Positions 28,413 to 38,126 of a stretch of 64,000 bases of DNA are shown here, piece after piece. The position numbers and the translations under genes are program-made. Under the pieces are notes generated by a model. That model was given only the letters and a program-made list of their open reading frames with translations. It ran no database searches and had not been told where the DNA came from. Every line of letters begins with the position of its first letter. Within the stretch, counting starts at the first letter, position 1. This DNA is from Paracoccus methylovorus (GTDB taxonomy: Bacteria; Pseudomonadota; Alphaproteobacteria; Rhodobacterales; Rhodobacteraceae), in the NCBI RefSeq assembly GCF_016919705.1, contig NZ_CP070371.1:463501-527500 (forward strand), in the 5' to 3' direction.

Positions 28413-28601
28413 TCAGTCGGGGTGGTGCCCGCCGTTCTCGCGCTCCTCGGCTTCGACGAGATCCCGCGCCGCGCGCCGGGCCAGTAGACGCACCAGTTCG
28501 ACAAGGCGCCGGTCGGGCGCGGGTAGGGGAGCGGCGGACTCCCGGGCCGGTTCTGCGACCACCCGGAGCCGTTCCGCAACTGTCTGTCTCCGCCGTGCCA
28601 T
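28413..28601 (-). CDS. Small conserved protein preceding serine recombinase
   Basis: 62 residues, basic N terminus (MARRRQTVAERLRVV) and an acidic tail. Predicted mostly helical (DRRLVELVRLLARRAARDLVEAEE). Ends 15 bp before the recombinase gene, same strand, so probably one operon. Small ORFs of this style sit ahead of serine recombinases in other Rhodobacteraceae (family memory, not checked). Function unknown; a recombination accessory role is possible. Confidence 0.6.
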   Translation of the reverse strand: MARRRQTVAERLRVVAEPARESAAPLPAPDRRLVELVRLLARRAARDLVEAEERENGGHHPD

Positions 28602-29019
28602 CGCCCCGTTCCGCTCGCCGCGCGGCTGGATCCGCGCCAGAAGAATCGTGGCGCAGGACCGGGCGGAATCACAGGCGGGTTCGGGCGCATCGCATCGGAC
28701 CTCGGCGCAGCACAGCGTAAACCGGCGCTGCCGCGCCTGCTGCAGGGGCGCTGTGCGGCGACGCCATCGCAGCTTGGCGTAAAAATACTGGAAAGTCGCG
28801 GGGGATCTTGGGCAAGGAGAGCAGATCGGCGGGGTTCCGCAGCTCAAAGACGGAACCTTACGGGAGGGTGGGACCGTCGCAGAGGGCGGGAAGCGGTCTG
28901 AGCATAGCGGAAGTCGCCCAAGAGGAACCTCTGCCAAGTCGCTTTGCCGCCCGCCTGTGCTCAGTAAAGCCAAGGTCATCGCCCGACCCAATGGGCGCGG
29001 GCGGGGCGACGCCGGAATG
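28602..29019. other. 418-bp region without a gene
   Basis: Between the recombinase operon (left) and the end of the aldo/keto reductase gene (right). The open frames here are short or have no recognisable protein features. It may hold the promoter of the recombinase operon. I see no clear repeats. Confidence 0.4.
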
Positions 29020-30057
29020 TCAGCTCTTCTGCGAGGCGAACGGCGCGCGATATTGCGACTGGCGTTCCAGCATCCAGCCGGGGTATTCGGCGGGCAGCTT
29101 CGTCACCCTGTCGAGCGCCGCCAGGTCCTCGGCAGACAGCACCACCTCGGTCGAACGGATGTTGTCCTGCAGCTGGTCGATCCGCCTGGCCCCGACGATC
29201 ACGCTGGTCACCACCGGCTGATGCAGCAGCCAGGCCAGCGCCACTTGCGCCACGGTGCATCCCTTGGCCGATGCGATCTCGCGCATCACGGCGATGGCGG
29301 CATCGCCGCGCTGCAGATCGACCGGCGGGAAGTCGAAGCTGGCCCGGCGGCCGTCATTCGCGGTGCTGCCATCGCTGTACTTGCCCGAGAGGAAACCGCC
29401 GGCCAGCGGGCTCCAGACCATCAGGCCAAGGCCCTCGGCCTGCAGCATCGGCACGATCTCGCGTTCCAGATCGCGGCCGACCAGCGTGTAATAGGCTTGA
29501 AGCGACAGGATCGGCGCCAGCTTGCGCGCCTCAGCGATGCCGACCGCCTTGACGATCTGCCAGGCCGCCCAGTTCGACAACCCGATATAGCGCAGATGGC
29601 CCTGCCGCACGAGCGTGTCGAGTGCCTCCAGCGTCTCGGCGATCGGGGTCAGCGGGTCGAAGCCGTGGATCTGGTAGAGGTCGATGTGATCCATCTGCAG
29701 CCGTTCCAGGCTGGCCTTGGCCTGCGCAAGAATGTGGGCACGCGAGGCGCCGCGGGCGTTCGGGCCCTCGCCCATCACCCCCATCACCTTGGTCGCGACC
29801 ACCACCTCGTCGCGCGGAATGCCGAGGTTGCGGATCGCCTGGCCGAGGATCCGCTCGCTCTCGCCGCCCGCATAGACATTGGCGGTGTCGATGAAATTGA
29901 TGCCGGCATCGAAGGCCGCCTTGACCAGCGTATCGGCCTCGTCCTGGCGCAGCTTGCCGATCTGGCCCCACAGGCCCTCCGAGCCGCCGAAGGTCATGGT
30001 GCCGAGGCAGAGTTCCGAGATCAGCAGGCCGCTGGGGCCGAGAGTGCGGTAGCGCAT
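29020..30057 (-). CDS. Aldo/keto reductase
   Basis: 345-residue NADPH-dependent TIM-barrel oxidoreductase. Catalytic tetrad: Asp and Tyr in FIDTANVYAGGES, Lys in VVVATKVMG, His in DLYQIHGFD. Cofactor-binding block VTSVIVGARRIDQLQDNI near the C terminus. Start at 30057 (MRYRTLG) has AAGGAA 8 nt upstream; the ATG at 30072 does not. Divergent from an AraC regulator (30233), which probably controls it. Substrate unknown; family members reduce aldehydes. Confidence 0.92.
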   Translation of the reverse strand: MRYRTLGPSGLLISELCLGTMTFGGSEGLWGQIGKLRQDEADTLVKAAFDAGINFIDTANVYAGGESERILGQAIRNLGIPRDEVVVATKVMGVMGEGPNARGASRAHILAQAKASLERLQMDHIDLYQIHGFDPLTPIAETLEALDTLVRQGHLRYIGLSNWAAWQIVKAVGIAEARKLAPILSLQAYYTLVGRDLEREIVPMLQAEGLGLMVWSPLAGGFLSGKYSDGSTANDGRRASFDFPPVDLQRGDAAIAVMREIASAKGCTVAQVALAWLLHQPVVTSVIVGARRIDQLQDNIRSTEVVLSAEDLAALDRVTKLPAEYPGWMLERQSQYRAPFASQKS

Positions 30058-30232
30058 GGGATGTTCCTTCATGTCGGGTGGAACGCCGGGGCGGAATGCC
30101 GCCGGGTCAGGGCGAAGATAGGGCTGCCGCACTCGGGATCGCGACGCCGATCCTCGCAAATCCTTGCACGATCCTCTCATGCGCGCCGATTCCGGGCTGC
30201 GCACCGCGCGCAGGGATCCTAGATTGCGCGAC

Positions 30233-31132
30233 ATGGAAAACGATCATCTTGCCCCGCTCAAGGAGCTGGTGGCCCACCAGTGGCAGGCGCAGGGCCGGGA
30301 AACCCCGATCGAGGGGCTGCTGCTGACCTCGGTCACGGCGCCGACCGGGCCGATCCATGCCGTCTACCGCCCGTCGCTCTGCGTGGTGGTGCAGGGCGCC
30401 AAGACCAGCATGCTGGGCGAGCGCGCCTATCGCTATGACGCCGGCAAATGCCTGATCGCATCGATGGAGGTGCCGATCCGGGCCGAAATCACGCGCGCGA
30501 CGCCGGACCGGCCTTACCTGGCCTTCAGCCTGGCCCTGGACCCCGCGACGATATCCGATCTGTTGCTGGAACTGGATGGAATCGACGACACCCCCGCCGG
30601 TGCGGCGCTGGCGGTGCATGGCTTCGGGCCGGAGCTTGCCGATCCGCTCTGCCGGTTGCTGGCCCTGTGCGACCGGCCACGCGATATCGCGATCCTGGCG
30701 CCGCTGATCCGGCGGGAGATCACCTGGCTGCTGCTGAACGGACCGATGGGGCCGGCGCTGCGCCAGATCGGCCTGGCGGGCAGCCATATGGCGCGGATCG
30801 GCCGGGCCATCGCCTGCATCCGCGAGAGCTTCGCGGATCAGCTGAACATACGCCAGCTTGCCGAGGTCGCCGGGATGAGCCCCGCGACCTTCCACCGCCA
30901 CTTCAAGGGGGTCACGGCGATGACGCCGGTGCAGTACCAGAAGCAGCTTCGGCTGCAGGAAGCACGCCGCCTGCTGCTCTCCGACGACGCCGATGTCGCC
31001 CGGATCGGCTACGCCATCGGCTATGAGAGCCCGTCGCAGTTCAACAGGGAATATCGCCGCCTGTTCGGATCTCCCCCGGGCCGGGATGGGCAGGAGATCC
31101 GAAGGAGCCTCACTCCGCAGGTCGGGGGCTGA
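30233..31132 (+). CDS. AraC-family regulator with AraC_N sensor domain
   Basis: 299 residues: AraC_N domain (VYRPSLCVVVQGAKTSMLGE, DAGKCLIASMEVPIRAEI) and C-terminal HTH pair (NIRQLAEVAGMSPATFHRHFKGVT; VARIGYAIGYESPSQFNREYRRLFG). Divergent from the aldo/keto reductase with a 175-bp spacer, a common regulator-target pairing for aldehyde or quinone stress. It is the last GC-rich gene before an abrupt drop in GC content. Confidence 0.88.
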   Translation: MENDHLAPLKELVAHQWQAQGRETPIEGLLLTSVTAPTGPIHAVYRPSLCVVVQGAKTSMLGERAYRYDAGKCLIASMEVPIRAEITRATPDRPYLAFSLALDPATISDLLLELDGIDDTPAGAALAVHGFGPELADPLCRLLALCDRPRDIAILAPLIRREITWLLLNGPMGPALRQIGLAGSHMARIGRAIACIRESFADQLNIRQLAEVAGMSPATFHRHFKGVTAMTPVQYQKQLRLQEARRLLLSDDADVARIGYAIGYESPSQFNREYRRLFGSPPGRDGQEIRRSLTPQVGG

Positions 31133-31411
31133 GGGGCGGCGGCGACATGTCGGGCGGAGAGCGGTCGTTCGCTGCGTCTTAGCTGAGCGGCAGCTGTGCG
31201 CGACACGTGAGCTTCGCCAAGTCAATATCTCAGGTACTTTTGCAATTCTTGACACTTCTCTGCGGAAGTCCGGGTGTTCGTTCAAATAGCTGACTACGAT
31301 GGGATGAGCCGCCGACTATCAGAGAAAAATACGTTGGTAACATTATTTCCAGCCTAGCCATATGTGAAGCACGTGTGTAACTCTTCACGCACCCTCAATT
31401 GAGAGCGTCGC

Positions 31412-32125
31412 ATGAAGTCTCTAGTCAAAAGAATCCTACCCAAGCCTTTGAGTGCCTATCGGTCAGTAATCGAACTTCGGGACCACTCGAAGGGCAAGAA
31501 GGCTTCAATGTCCCCAAAAGATATCAGGTCATCGGTCAAAATCGCTATTATTGATGACGAGAAGTTTAAGGCCCACGCCAATCTGACAACATATGGGTAC
31601 AAAATTCAAGAATTGCCGGACATTAAATCATTGGATGACATCAGTGATTTTGATGTCATCATTTGTGACTTGATGGGTGTCGGGCAAAACTTTGACAAGT
31701 CCATAGGCGGCGCCAGTGTAATTAAAGAGATAAAAGATAACTATCCAACCAAATATGTAATCGCCTATACCGGCGCTAGGTCAAATACGCCAGAAGCTAA
31801 TGTGGCCAAGCAATTTTCCGACGATTTTATCAAGAAGGATGACGATATTACTAAGCTGGTTAGTAAACTTGATGAGGCTATAGATATCGCTTCGGATCCC
31901 TATGAGAGATGGCTGATCACTCGCCAAGGCTTGATTGACCTTGAGATAGACTTGCGGAAAATCCTAGAACTGGAAAGCGCTTATGTTGAGGCAATCGACT
32001 CCAATGACAGGGAGTTCTCTGAGGTTAAGGCAATATTGAGGGGGGCTGACTTGGGAGGGCACGCAAAGGGTATAATTCAGAGTCTGATAGCTTCTGGAAT
32101 TTGGGCAATTGTGTTTGCGTCATAA
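31412..32125 (+). CDS. Receiver-domain protein of an AT-rich two-gene cassette
   Basis: 237 residues. About residues 40-160 form a receiver domain with the key residues intact: acidic pair (IAIIDDEKF), phospho-acceptor Asp (VIICDLMGVG), Thr (VIAYTGAR) and Lys (DDFIKKDDD). No DNA-binding output domain follows. The C-terminal ~75 residues are helical (LIDLEIDLRKILELESAYVEAI) and end in a hydrophobic stretch. The stop overlaps the start of a histidine-kinase-like gene (TAATG), so they are surely a pair. Base composition is visibly AT-richer than everything around it, with AT-ending codons, a sign of transfer. Function unknown. Confidence 0.75.
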   Translation: MKSLVKRILPKPLSAYRSVIELRDHSKGKKASMSPKDIRSSVKIAIIDDEKFKAHANLTTYGYKIQELPDIKSLDDISDFDVIICDLMGVGQNFDKSIGGASVIKEIKDNYPTKYVIAYTGARSNTPEANVAKQFSDDFIKKDDDITKLVSKLDEAIDIASDPYERWLITRQGLIDLEIDLRKILELESAYVEAIDSNDREFSEVKAILRGADLGGHAKGIIQSLIASGIWAIVFAS

Positions 32126-33228
32126 TGCTGGCATTTACCTCTATCGTTGTTAGCCCACAGGGCGAGCCAAAGTTCCACGATGGAACGATTTTCAAGTTGC
32201 CGCCAGAGCTCTATGATAAATACAGGATTGAGCAGTATCTAAAGATTGAAAAAATAGGCTGGTCTAAGTCTGAGTTCGGCTACATGACGCTGGTTCAAGT
32301 TGACAGCCAAGGAGCTAAGTATATAATCCCAGGCCTTTACCTTGAAGATGGCGACCGGCCATCCAAGAAGTTCTATGGGTATAAGCCTGTAGTTTCGAAG
32401 CTCCAAGTGGAACAGTATTTAAAGCATCATCTCGACAGGCTTTCAAGTATTAGAGAGGCGTCAGAAGGCGAACTCACAGCATTGGTTCACGACTTGAGGC
32501 ATCTATCCAGCTCAATTTATCATAGCGCGATAGAAGCAGAACGTGCTGTGAAGGAGAACTCACTGCATGAAACAAGAGAATTAATAAAGACGATAATTGC
32601 TTCTCAGACGATGCTCAAAGTGCGAATTGATTATCTGGATTTTTCGAATTCTGTAGACCGGTTTGATGAAGTTGAGAAAATACCAGTATACAGTCGAGTT
32701 GATAAAGTAATCAGGTGCTTCAGAGCGGATGCCCGTCATAAAAATGTTGAAATAAAGCTTTCCGGCAGCTCCTATAGATTGGCCGAAGGTCCAAATATTC
32801 TCGATATTGTTCCCTACACTTTGGTTGAAAACGCCATAAAATATTCACCAAAAAACTCAGTGATAGCCGTTAAAGTTCAGGATACGAATTCCGAGACTGA
32901 GGTTTCAGTGACATCGTTAGGACCGATTATTGCAGATGGTGAAGAAGCGAGGATATTCGAGCGAGGGTTTAGGGGTGCGAACGCAAAGAATATCCGGCAA
33001 AACGGGACTGGATTGGGATTGTCTGTGGCTGGTGAGGTTATTGCAACCTTCACCGGAAGCCTGAGTGTGGAGCAATCCAATGAGAAACTTGTGATTGATG
33101 ATGTCCATTACGCTTCAACGACCTTCCATTTTAGCTTGCCAACTGCTGGGGAAGATATGGCGCGAAAGCAAAAGTATGAGATGCTGAATCGACGTCGCGC
33201 TCGTAAGCGTAGCGCCAATATTAGGTAG
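32125..33228 (+). CDS. Histidine-kinase-like protein, partner of receiver
   Basis: 367 residues. N-terminal ~110 residues are not recognised. A DHp-like helix follows with a candidate phospho-His (LVHDLRHLSSSIYHS, about residue 130), then an HATPase domain: N box LVENAIKYSP, G1 region diverged (SLGPIIADGEEARIFERGFRG), G2 box NGTGLGLSV. The C terminus is very basic (RKQKYEMLNRRRARKRSANIR). No membrane segments, so the signal is cytoplasmic. Coupled to the receiver gene by a 1-nt overlap. The IS5-type element begins 41 bp after the stop. Could be a stress or phage-response module; that is speculation. Confidence 0.72.
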   Translation: MLAFTSIVVSPQGEPKFHDGTIFKLPPELYDKYRIEQYLKIEKIGWSKSEFGYMTLVQVDSQGAKYIIPGLYLEDGDRPSKKFYGYKPVVSKLQVEQYLKHHLDRLSSIREASEGELTALVHDLRHLSSSIYHSAIEAERAVKENSLHETRELIKTIIASQTMLKVRIDYLDFSNSVDRFDEVEKIPVYSRVDKVIRCFRADARHKNVEIKLSGSSYRLAEGPNILDIVPYTLVENAIKYSPKNSVIAVKVQDTNSETEVSVTSLGPIIADGEEARIFERGFRGANAKNIRQNGTGLGLSVAGEVIATFTGSLSVEQSNEKLVIDDVHYASTTFHFSLPTAGEDMARKQKYEMLNRRRARKRSANIR

Positions 33229-33269
33229 GCTATTTGATCAAGAGCTTGTGCTTGCAACAAGACTGCTTA

Positions 33270-34122
33270 GGGTCAGGACCCATTGATTTCAGCCGCGCGG
33301 CATGATTCAGGCTCCGCAAGGAGACTGGATCATGAGCAACCTTTTCTGGCTGACGGATGCGCAGATGGCCCGCCTTCAGCCGTTTTTCCCGAAGAGCCAC
33401 GGCAAGCCGCGCGTCGATGACCGGCGTGTTCTCAGCGGCATTATCTTCATCAATCGCAATGGCTTGCGGTGGTGCGATGCGCCCAAGGAGTATGGTCCAC
33501 CGAAGACCCTCTATAATCGTTGGAAGCGCTGGGGCGAGAAAGGCGTCTTCGCCCGGATGATGGAAGGCCTGGCCTCCGAGGCGGCCGTTCCGAAGACGGT
33601 GATGATAGACGCGACCTATCTGAAGGCGCATCGCACGGCCTCCAGCCTGCGGGCGAAAAAAGGGGGCCCGGCGACCAGAGGGGCCGCCTGATCGGCCGCA
33701 CCAAAGGCGGCATGAACACCAAACTGCACGCCGTCACCGACGCTGATGGGCGGCCGATCCGGTTCTTCATGACTGCAGGTCAGGTGAGCGACTACAGCGG
33801 TGCTGCGGCCCTGTTGGGCAGCTTGCCGGCGGCAGAATGGCTGCTGGGCGACCGTGGCTATGATGCCGATTGGTTCAGAGATGCGTTGAAAGACAAGGGG
33901 ATTAAGCCCTGCATACCGGGACGGAAGTCCCGTGGAAAACCCGTCAAGTATGACAAGCGCCGCTACAAACGCCGCAACCGGATCGAGATCATGTTCGGGC
34001 GGCTGAAGGACTGGCGACGGGTCGCAACCCGTTACGACAGATGCCCGAAGGTCTTCCTCTCAGCCATCGCCCTCGCCGCAACCGTCATGTTCTGGCTATG
34101 AATCGAGAACGAGTCCTGACCC
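33270..34122 (+). mobile_element. IS5-family (IS427-type) insertion sequence
   Basis: 853-bp element bounded by imperfect inverted repeats: left end GGGTCAGGACCCATT and right end (reverse complement) GGGTCAGGACTCGTT. TA flanks both sides (33268-33269 and 34123-34124), consistent with the short TA/TNA target duplication of IS427-like elements. The transposase is split over two frames as usual for the group. It appears complete and may be active. It lies at the right edge of the AT-rich two-gene cassette. Confidence 0.88.
33332..34101 (+). CDS. IS5-family transposase, two frames joined by -1 slippage
   Basis: The first frame (33332-33691, 119 residues, MSNLFWLTDAQMARLQPFF) carries the N-terminal domain and the first catalytic Asp (VMIDATYLKAH). 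The second, -1 frame runs to 34101 with the second Asp (WLLGDRGYDADWF) and the Glu (YKRRNRIEIMFGRLKDWRR). An A6G run at 33656-33662 in the overlap is the probable slippage site. Downstream of it the -1 frame reads RLIGRTKGGMNTKLHAV, typical of the family. Full DDE set present. Confidence 0.88.
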
Positions 34123-34189
34123 TAGAGATGGGATCGGTCATTCGCAGCGCCGGGCCCGAAGGTCCGCTCAGGGCCGAGAAACGCTGCCG

Positions 34190-34468
34190 TCAGCGATGCG
34201 CCAGGTAGTCCGCTGAAACGTAACCCGAGATGGCAGGCCGGTCGGTGAGGAAGACTCTGCACCAGACCTTGCCGTTATTCGTGACGCAGTTCTGGCGGGT
34301 AAGGCGCGTTCCGTCGGGCAAGCCGATGATGATGTTATGCTCGAGACCTGGACCCTCGCGAAGCTTCAGCAGATCGCCTGGCCCGACGCCCTTGACCACT
34401 GCACCGGAACCGACCGCGCATCCGGCGGCGACCATGAGAGCGAGAAGAGCAGCAAGATGAGTTCGCAT
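34190..34468 (-). CDS. SH3-domain lipoprotein
   Basis: 92 residues: lipoprotein signal (LLALMVAAGC, lipobox AAGC at about residues 14-17) then a bacterial SH3 domain (LLKLREGPGLEHNIIIGLPDGTRL ... GYVSADYL). Anchored to a membrane from the periplasm; such proteins bind peptidoglycan or protein partners. Stand-alone gene 67 bp from the right end of the IS. Function unknown. Confidence 0.8.
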   Translation of the reverse strand: MRTHLAALLALMVAAGCAVGSGAVVKGVGPGDLLKLREGPGLEHNIIIGLPDGTRLTRQNCVTNNGKVWCRVFLTDRPAISGYVSADYLAHR

Positions 34469-34593
34469 GATCCGACCTGAATCGTTTCACCATCACTACG
34501 ACACCATCACGCCAAATGACAGCAGGCAGGTGCCGGACGGGGATAAAGGGTTGCCAGACCGGCCATCGAAGGCCCGTTTCGCCCGTAGACCCG

Positions 34594-35271
34594 TCAACTC
34601 TTGCCGCAGCATTGCTTGTATTTGCGTCCCGAGCCGCAGGGGCAGGGATCGTTCCGGCCCGGACGTTTGATGCGGGTTGGGGCGTGAGGGAGGTTGCCCG
34701 GTTCGAGGACGACCCCCGGACGCGAGACGAGCAGGATCGCCGCGACGCAATTGGGGATCAGATCGGCGGCATCCAGATCGATCTCGTCGATTTCCTCGTT
34801 GGTGAAGGTGCTGGTCCCTTCGTTGATGTCCTGCAGGGCCATGAGGAAGATCAGGGCCGAGCGCGTTTCCTCATCGGCCTGCTCGAGTACCGCCTGCCAG
34901 GCCTCTGGACGCAGGCGCAAACCGCGGGTGAAGCCATCCACCCAGGGTTCCCAGAGCGTTTCGTCGCTGTTCGGGTCCACCTCGTAGATCGGTTCGAGCC
35001 ATGGGCTTCGCGCGATCTCCGAGGCAATGGCATTGTAATGCGCCATCACCGCCGAGATCGTCGCTTCTGCCGTTGCCAGGTCGGGGAACCGGGCATCGCC
35101 GGTTTCTCCCCAGACATGGAGGAGCCATTCGGAGGGCGGGATGAGATCGGGACATGACAGGATGCCGGTCACATAGCCGTCGAGCTCGCTTAGGCTCATC
35201 GGATGGTTTTCCTGGGGCAGGGCCCACAGGAGTTCGTGAAGGTGATCGAGGTCCCGATCCGATCTGCCCAT
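34594..35271 (-). CDS. YecA/UPF0149-family protein with SEC-C zinc motif
   Basis: 225 residues. The N-terminal UPF0149 domain ([26 protein letters not shown]) is followed by a helical middle. The C-terminal SEC-C motif ([19 protein letters not shown]) binds zinc as in the SecA tail. YecA-type proteins associate with ribosomes or SecA-related quality control; exact role uncertain. Start at 35271 (MGRSDRD) chosen because upstream residues look non-coding. Confidence 0.86.
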   Translation of the reverse strand: MGRSDRDLDHLHELLWALPQENHPMSLSELDGYVTGILSCPDLIPPSEWLLHVWGETGDARFPDLATAEATISAVMAHYNAIASEIARSPWLEPIYEVDPNSDETLWEPWVDGFTRGLRLRPEAWQAVLEQADEETRSALIFLMALQDINEGTSTFTNEEIDEIDLDAADLIPNCVAAILLVSRPGVVLEPGNLPHAPTRIKRPGRNDPCPCGSGRKYKQCCGKS

Positions 35272-35397
35272 GGTGGGCCTCCTTTGTCCTGACGCTTTGC
35301 CTATCCGTCCCAAGGTCGAATCGCAATGCGGCCAGGGGCCACGCATCGCCCGGTTCCGGCATGGATGCGCCCGCCCCAGGGGAGCGGGCGCGCTTCG

Positions 35398-36033
35398 TCA
35401 TGCGGCCCGGATCTTTTTCAGCCAATACCTGTGCAGCCCTTCCACCTCGCCGCTGGTCAACAGCGGCATGGCCGCCTTCAACTGGTCGTCCGGCCAGTCC
35501 CACCAGCGCATGTCCAGCAGTAGGCCGATCAGCCGGTCATCGAAACGCTTGCGGATCACCTTCGCGGGGTTGCCGCCGACAATGGCGTAGGGTTCCACGT
35601 CGCGCGTCACCAGCGCGCGGGTGCCGATCACCGCGCCGTCGCCGATCCGGATGCCGGGCATGATGACCGCTTCGGAGCCGATCCAGACATCACTGCAGAT
35701 CACCGTATCGCCTGCAGGCTGGTAGCCATTCGCGGCGCCCTCGAAGGCGGGCACCTCGGGCATCCAGTAGAAGGGAAAGCTGCTGATCCAGTCGTTCCGG
35801 TGGCCCTGATTGCCTGCCATGATGAAGGCTGCGCCCGAGCCGATCGAGCAGAAACTGCCGATGATCAGCCGGTCTGCGCCCTCGTCGGGCAGCAGGTATC
35901 GGGCGCAATCGTCGAAGCCGTGGCCGTGGTAATAGCCGGAATAATAGCTGTAGCGGCCGACCTCGATGTTGGGATTGGTGACCTGCTGGTCGAGGGTGAT
36001 GCCCCGGAACGGACTTTCGAAATAATTGTCCAT
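35398..36033 (-). CDS. CatB-type xenobiotic acetyltransferase
   Basis: 211-residue left-handed beta-helix acetyltransferase with hexapeptide repeats ([47 protein letters not shown]). The family start MDNYFESPF...[17 protein letters not shown] and the catalytic-His block [15 protein letters not shown] are present, and [17 protein letters not shown] closes the domain. Type B chloramphenicol acetyltransferases have this length and motif set, so chloramphenicol resistance is plausible, but close relatives acetylate other substrates. Confidence 0.88.
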   Translation of the reverse strand: MDNYFESPFRGITLDQQVTNPNIEVGRYSYYSGYYHGHGFDDCARYLLPDEGADRLIIGSFCSIGSGAAFIMAGNQGHRNDWISSFPFYWMPEVPAFEGAANGYQPAGDTVICSDVWIGSEAVIMPGIRIGDGAVIGTRALVTRDVEPYAIVGGNPAKVIRKRFDDRLIGLLLDMRWWDWPDDQLKAAMPLLTSGEVEGLHRYWLKKIRAA

Positions 36034-36287
36034 GTGACGCTCTCTGAATGGATCCTGTCATGCCCGCTTGCTCAGGCAGAAACCGCGCGAGGGCCTGCTG
36101 GCCTCGCGCCCATGCCCCGGCATCCTGCGCGGGGCGTCATTCAGATCATTCGTCGCGCAGCCTTCATCGTGTTCTCGTCCTCTGGCACGGACCTTGATGA
36201 TGGATCGGAGGAGGGCGGTCAAGCGGCCGTGGCGATTGCGACCCTTCCCCGGCCTGTGCGAAGCTGACCCATCCTCCAGCCCTGCCC

Positions 36288-36643
36288 ATGACCGAGATCG
36301 AACCGCACCCCGGATCAAGCTGTCGAAGCTGCGCGATATCGGCTGGTCGCTCTGGGACCCCATCGGGTTGCTGGATCCGGAAAGCCCGGTGGGCAGATGG
36401 GACGACGAGGCCAACCTCTCCTTTGCTGACGAATACGACGGCTATCTGATTGCGGCGGCGTCCCAGCTGCGCCGGGGAACACCCCGCGACGAGGTGGTCG
36501 CATTCCTAGTCGAGAACGAAACCCAACACATGGGAATGGACGACAACCCGAGCGCCCAACCGAGGGCGGAAGTGGTCGTGGATGCGATCCTCGCCGACGA
36601 GACCATCTGGACATGGCCCGATGCGAAGGGACGGTTCGGTTAG
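36288..36643 (+). pseudogene. Conserved hypothetical gene, probably frameshifted near 5' end
   Basis: The coding-looking part is KLRDIGWSLWDPIGL through HMGMDDN to the stop at 36643 (about 100 residues, helical, acidic). That frame has no good start nearby. An ATG at 36288 starts MTEIE in another frame, and a one-base indel at about 36303-36312 would join it to the conserved part. From 36288 to 36643 is 356 nt, not a multiple of three. Either a real lesion or a sequencing error. Function unknown. Confidence 0.45.
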
Positions 36644-36678
36644 GGTATGATGCGCATCGCCAGAACCCGGGAGGCAGG

Positions 36679-37032
36679 ATGACTAGGCACAGGATCTTCA
36701 CCACCAGCTTCGCCAGTGTCCATCCGCATTACGTGGCCAAGGCGAAGAAGAAGGGCCGGACCAGAGCCGAGGTCGACGAGATCATCTGCTGGCTGACCGG
36801 CTACGGCTCCGAAGAACTGGCGGCCCGGCTGGCTGACCGGACGGATTTCGAGACCTTCTTCGCCGAGGCCCCGCACATGAACCCGGCGCGTTCCCTGATC
36901 AAAGGCAGGGTCTGCGGCGTCCGGGTCGAGGAGATCGAGGATCCGCTCATGCGGGAGATCCGCTATCTGGACAAGCTGATCGACGAACTGGCCAAGGGCA
37001 AGCCGATGGAGAAGATCCTGCGGAAAGGGTGA
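36679..37032 (+). CDS. DUF2200-family protein
   Basis: 117 residues, small cytoplasmic protein with the family's run of conserved segments: [79 protein letters not shown] precedes the ATG at 36679. The role of DUF2200 is not known; members are often found in accessory DNA. About 240 bp without an evident gene follow. Confidence 0.85.
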   Translation: MTRHRIFTTSFASVHPHYVAKAKKKGRTRAEVDEIICWLTGYGSEELAARLADRTDFETFFAEAPHMNPARSLIKGRVCGVRVEEIEDPLMREIRYLDKLIDELAKGKPMEKILRKG

Positions 37033-37273
37033 GCCAGCAGCCGGTGGGACGCGCTGCTGCGATGGTCCGGCAAGTTGGCGCCGGCCACTGCCCACTTTCG
37101 GCGCCTATCCGCATTATCTATCTGCTCTTTGCCTGTCGGCTTGACCCTTCGCCGGGTCTTGGGAATGCTGTTTTTCGCAGCAACGGCGTAATGAACCCTG
37201 GTCGCAGGCGGAGCGTACATCCTCTGGCAGCCTGTCGCGATCGATCCCTGAACCCTTCGGTCTGGAGGCTTCC

Positions 37274-37690
37274 ATGACGCTGATCTTGCTTGCCATCATG
37301 CTCACCGCGATCGCCTGCGTGATTGGTTGGTATCTTGCCGTTTATGCCCTGCCGGTGATGGTCTTTGTCGAGACGTTCAGCTTCGTCCACGCGACCGAAG
37401 CCGGATTCCTGCTCTCGGCCTTGGTCGCAGCCACCGTAGCGTTGCTGTCGGTGGGGCTGGTGCTCGCGGTGCTGCTCAAGGCGAGGAACCCGATCCTCTG
37501 CCTGCTGGCACGGGCCGTCTTCGTGATCCCGGCGATGATCGCTGGATATGCCCTCATCCATGGCGTCACCCATGAGGCCATCGAATCCGCCATCGCCCTG
37601 AAGCTGCTCTGCGGCACCGCCGGATTGATCACCGGCATCGCCGCGCTGATCAATCTGAACGGCTTCGGAGAACTGGCGCCGCAGGTTTGA
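37274..37690 (+). CDS. Small polytopic membrane protein, unknown
   Basis: 138 residues with four predicted membrane helices (LILLAIMLTAIACVIGWYLAV; AGFLLSALVAATVALLSVGL; AVFVIPAMIAGYALIHG; LLCGTAGLITGIAALINL). GGAGG precedes the ATG. No recognised motif. Position ahead of the methylase and ssb block suggests element cargo. Function unknown. Confidence 0.65.
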   Translation: MTLILLAIMLTAIACVIGWYLAVYALPVMVFVETFSFVHATEAGFLLSALVAATVALLSVGLVLAVLLKARNPILCLLARAVFVIPAMIAGYALIHGVTHEAIESAIALKLLCGTAGLITGIAALINLNGFGELAPQV

Positions 37691-38126
37691 TACTGACGTC
37701 CATTGCCGCCTGCCGCGTCCTGTCCCGTCGCTTTGACCCAATGTGATCCGCGCGCGGGGCGCGGATCGCGGCTGCGCGGAAGCCGTGCCGGGGGTTCGAC
37801 CGGGCCTTGCCCGGCTCACCCCCGGCCCGATTGCTTTCCTGTCTCAAAGATTTGTCTGCCACGCATCCGCCTGTCTGGCCGTCAAAGGGCAGGCGCCGCC
37901 TTTAGGCGTCGTCGGGGCGCAGGGCCGTGTCCTCGCCTGCGGCTGCGGGCCGCCCCACCCCTGCGCCCCGACCCATGACCGCCAGCCATGCGGCCGCGGG
38001 TCGGGCTGCGCCCTCTCCGCTCTGCCTCCGGGGAAACATGCGTTTCCCGAAGTCAGATCGGCGAGGCGCTTCCCATCGGCGGAACAGGGCAAAGACCCTC
38101 CGCCCCGAACCCGAAAGGACAGAGAC
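37691..38126. other. 436-bp GC-rich leader before DNA methylase
   Basis: No gene recognised. It contains several short G/C-rich inverted repeats and one clean hairpin, GGGAAAC-ATGC-GTTTCCC at 38032-38049 (perfect 7-bp stem). The 78 bp from it to the methylase ATG would be the 5' leader, ending in GAAAGGACAGAG. The hairpin could be a regulator site or a structured leader. Confidence 0.45.
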
